A DNA stretch of 64,000 bases from Marinobacterium stanieri. Lineage in GTDB: Bacteria > Pseudomonadota > Gammaproteobacteria > Pseudomonadales > Balneatricaceae. Of this stretch, positions 63,777 to 64,000 are shown piece after piece. The stretch is taken from assembly GCF_900155945.1 (NCBI RefSeq), contig NZ_FTMN01000001.1, forward strand, positions 372,001 to 436,000. The letters are read 5' to 3'. Within the stretch, counting starts at the first letter, position 1; each line of letters begins with the position of its first letter. Below the pieces are notes generated by a model. It saw only the letters and a list, made by a program, of their open reading frames with translations, did not search any database and was not told the origin of the DNA. Position numbers and translations under genes: made by a program.

Positions 63777-64000
63777 GGATTTTCACCCTCCCGGTCAGTG
63801 CATCGACCTGAATCCGGTACTGTCTGGCAGCTTCGCCCTGTAGCAGCAGTATCCCGCCATTGCTGCTGCCATCGGCAAAGAACATCAACGTCTGGCTCTC
63901 AGCAACAGGGGTCATCAACGCCGGCAGCTGGCCCGCATTGAGCTCCACCAGAACCTGATCAGGCCACTCCAGCGACAGTTGCGGGGTCACAAAGCGACGC
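63769..64000 (-). CDS. gspH: GspH pseudopilin, C-terminal part (cut by window edge)
   Basis: 77 codons visible, ending ...VDALTGRVKIHD, a phrase typical of the GspH C-terminus. RRFVTPQLSLEWPDQVLVELNAG precedes it. The 5' part and any gspE, gspF and gspG lie beyond the window. It overlaps gspI by eight bases. Confidence 0.75.
   Translation of the reverse strand, partial: RRFVTPQLSLEWPDQVLVELNAGQLPALMTPVAESQTLMFFADGSSNGGILLLQGEAARQYRIQVDALTGRVKIHD

Overview
The window looks like the chromosome of a marine gammaproteobacterium close to the Oceanospirillales (Marinobacterium/Oceanospirillum-like). That placement is inferred from the gene content: class I fbp and family I ppa, a complete Tad pilus locus, ahpC/ahpF opposite dps, a type II secretion (T2SS) operon with an unlinked gspAB pair, REP-like palindromes and several cyclic-di-GMP enzymes. 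No phage, transposase, integrase or CRISPR array was found.

Layout. 1-432 is the 5' part of a membrane protein gene cut by the window edge. 715-4475 carries fbp, ppa and a MoxR ATPase/VWA pair. 4483-17550 is a leftward Tad (Flp) pilus locus: flp, tadV, an extra AAA+ ATPase, rcpC, rcpA, a small lipoprotein, tadG-, tadE- and tadF-like genes, tadZ, tadA, tadB, tadC and tadD. A receiver-AraC regulator (17898-18782) diverges from flp. 18809-21519 is pyrimidine and purine salvage (uraA, upp, hpt). 21588-26459 holds four tRNA-Glu/tRNA-Gly pairs, three leftward and one rightward, around an EAL protein and a coiled-coil membrane protein, with decayed tRNA-derived repeats and REP elements. 26646-30250 has a LysR regulator, a 58-residue oxidoreductase-like protein, galU and pyrC, then a REP array. 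30250-33156 is an oxidative-stress block (dps opposite ahpC-ahpF). 33185-44310 contains a PH-domain membrane protein, a ZIP transporter, a GAF-GGDEF cyclase, a basic amino-acid ABC transporter, a GNAT acetyltransferase, a Cache-HAMP-GAF-HD-GYP protein, an AI-2E family permease and a thioesterase.

The most interesting part is 44402-64000. It holds gspB-gspA, a sigma-54 activator, a secreted HExxH metalloprotease with cadherin-like repeats, a convergent 1473-residue secreted protein built from CnaB/prealbumin-like repeats, and a T2SS operon (gspH-I-J-K-L-M-C-D). The protease mRNA leader carries what I read as a GEMM-I (cyclic-di-GMP-I) riboswitch at 49349-49433. The repeat protein has a -24/-12-type sigma-54 promoter about 290 bases upstream of its start. 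This suggests a cyclic-di-GMP-controlled protease/adhesin pair exported by the neighbouring T2SS. It resembles in logic the riboswitch-controlled Zmp1(PPEP-1)/CD2831 pair of Clostridioides difficile, but in a Gram-negative and with unrelated parts. The riboswitch rests on motif and pairing inspection; the functional link is inference.

Cyclic-di-GMP is a theme across the window: one likely cyclase (GGDEF with I-site), one likely EAL phosphodiesterase with a degenerate GGDEF, one HD-GYP phosphodiesterase and the riboswitch.
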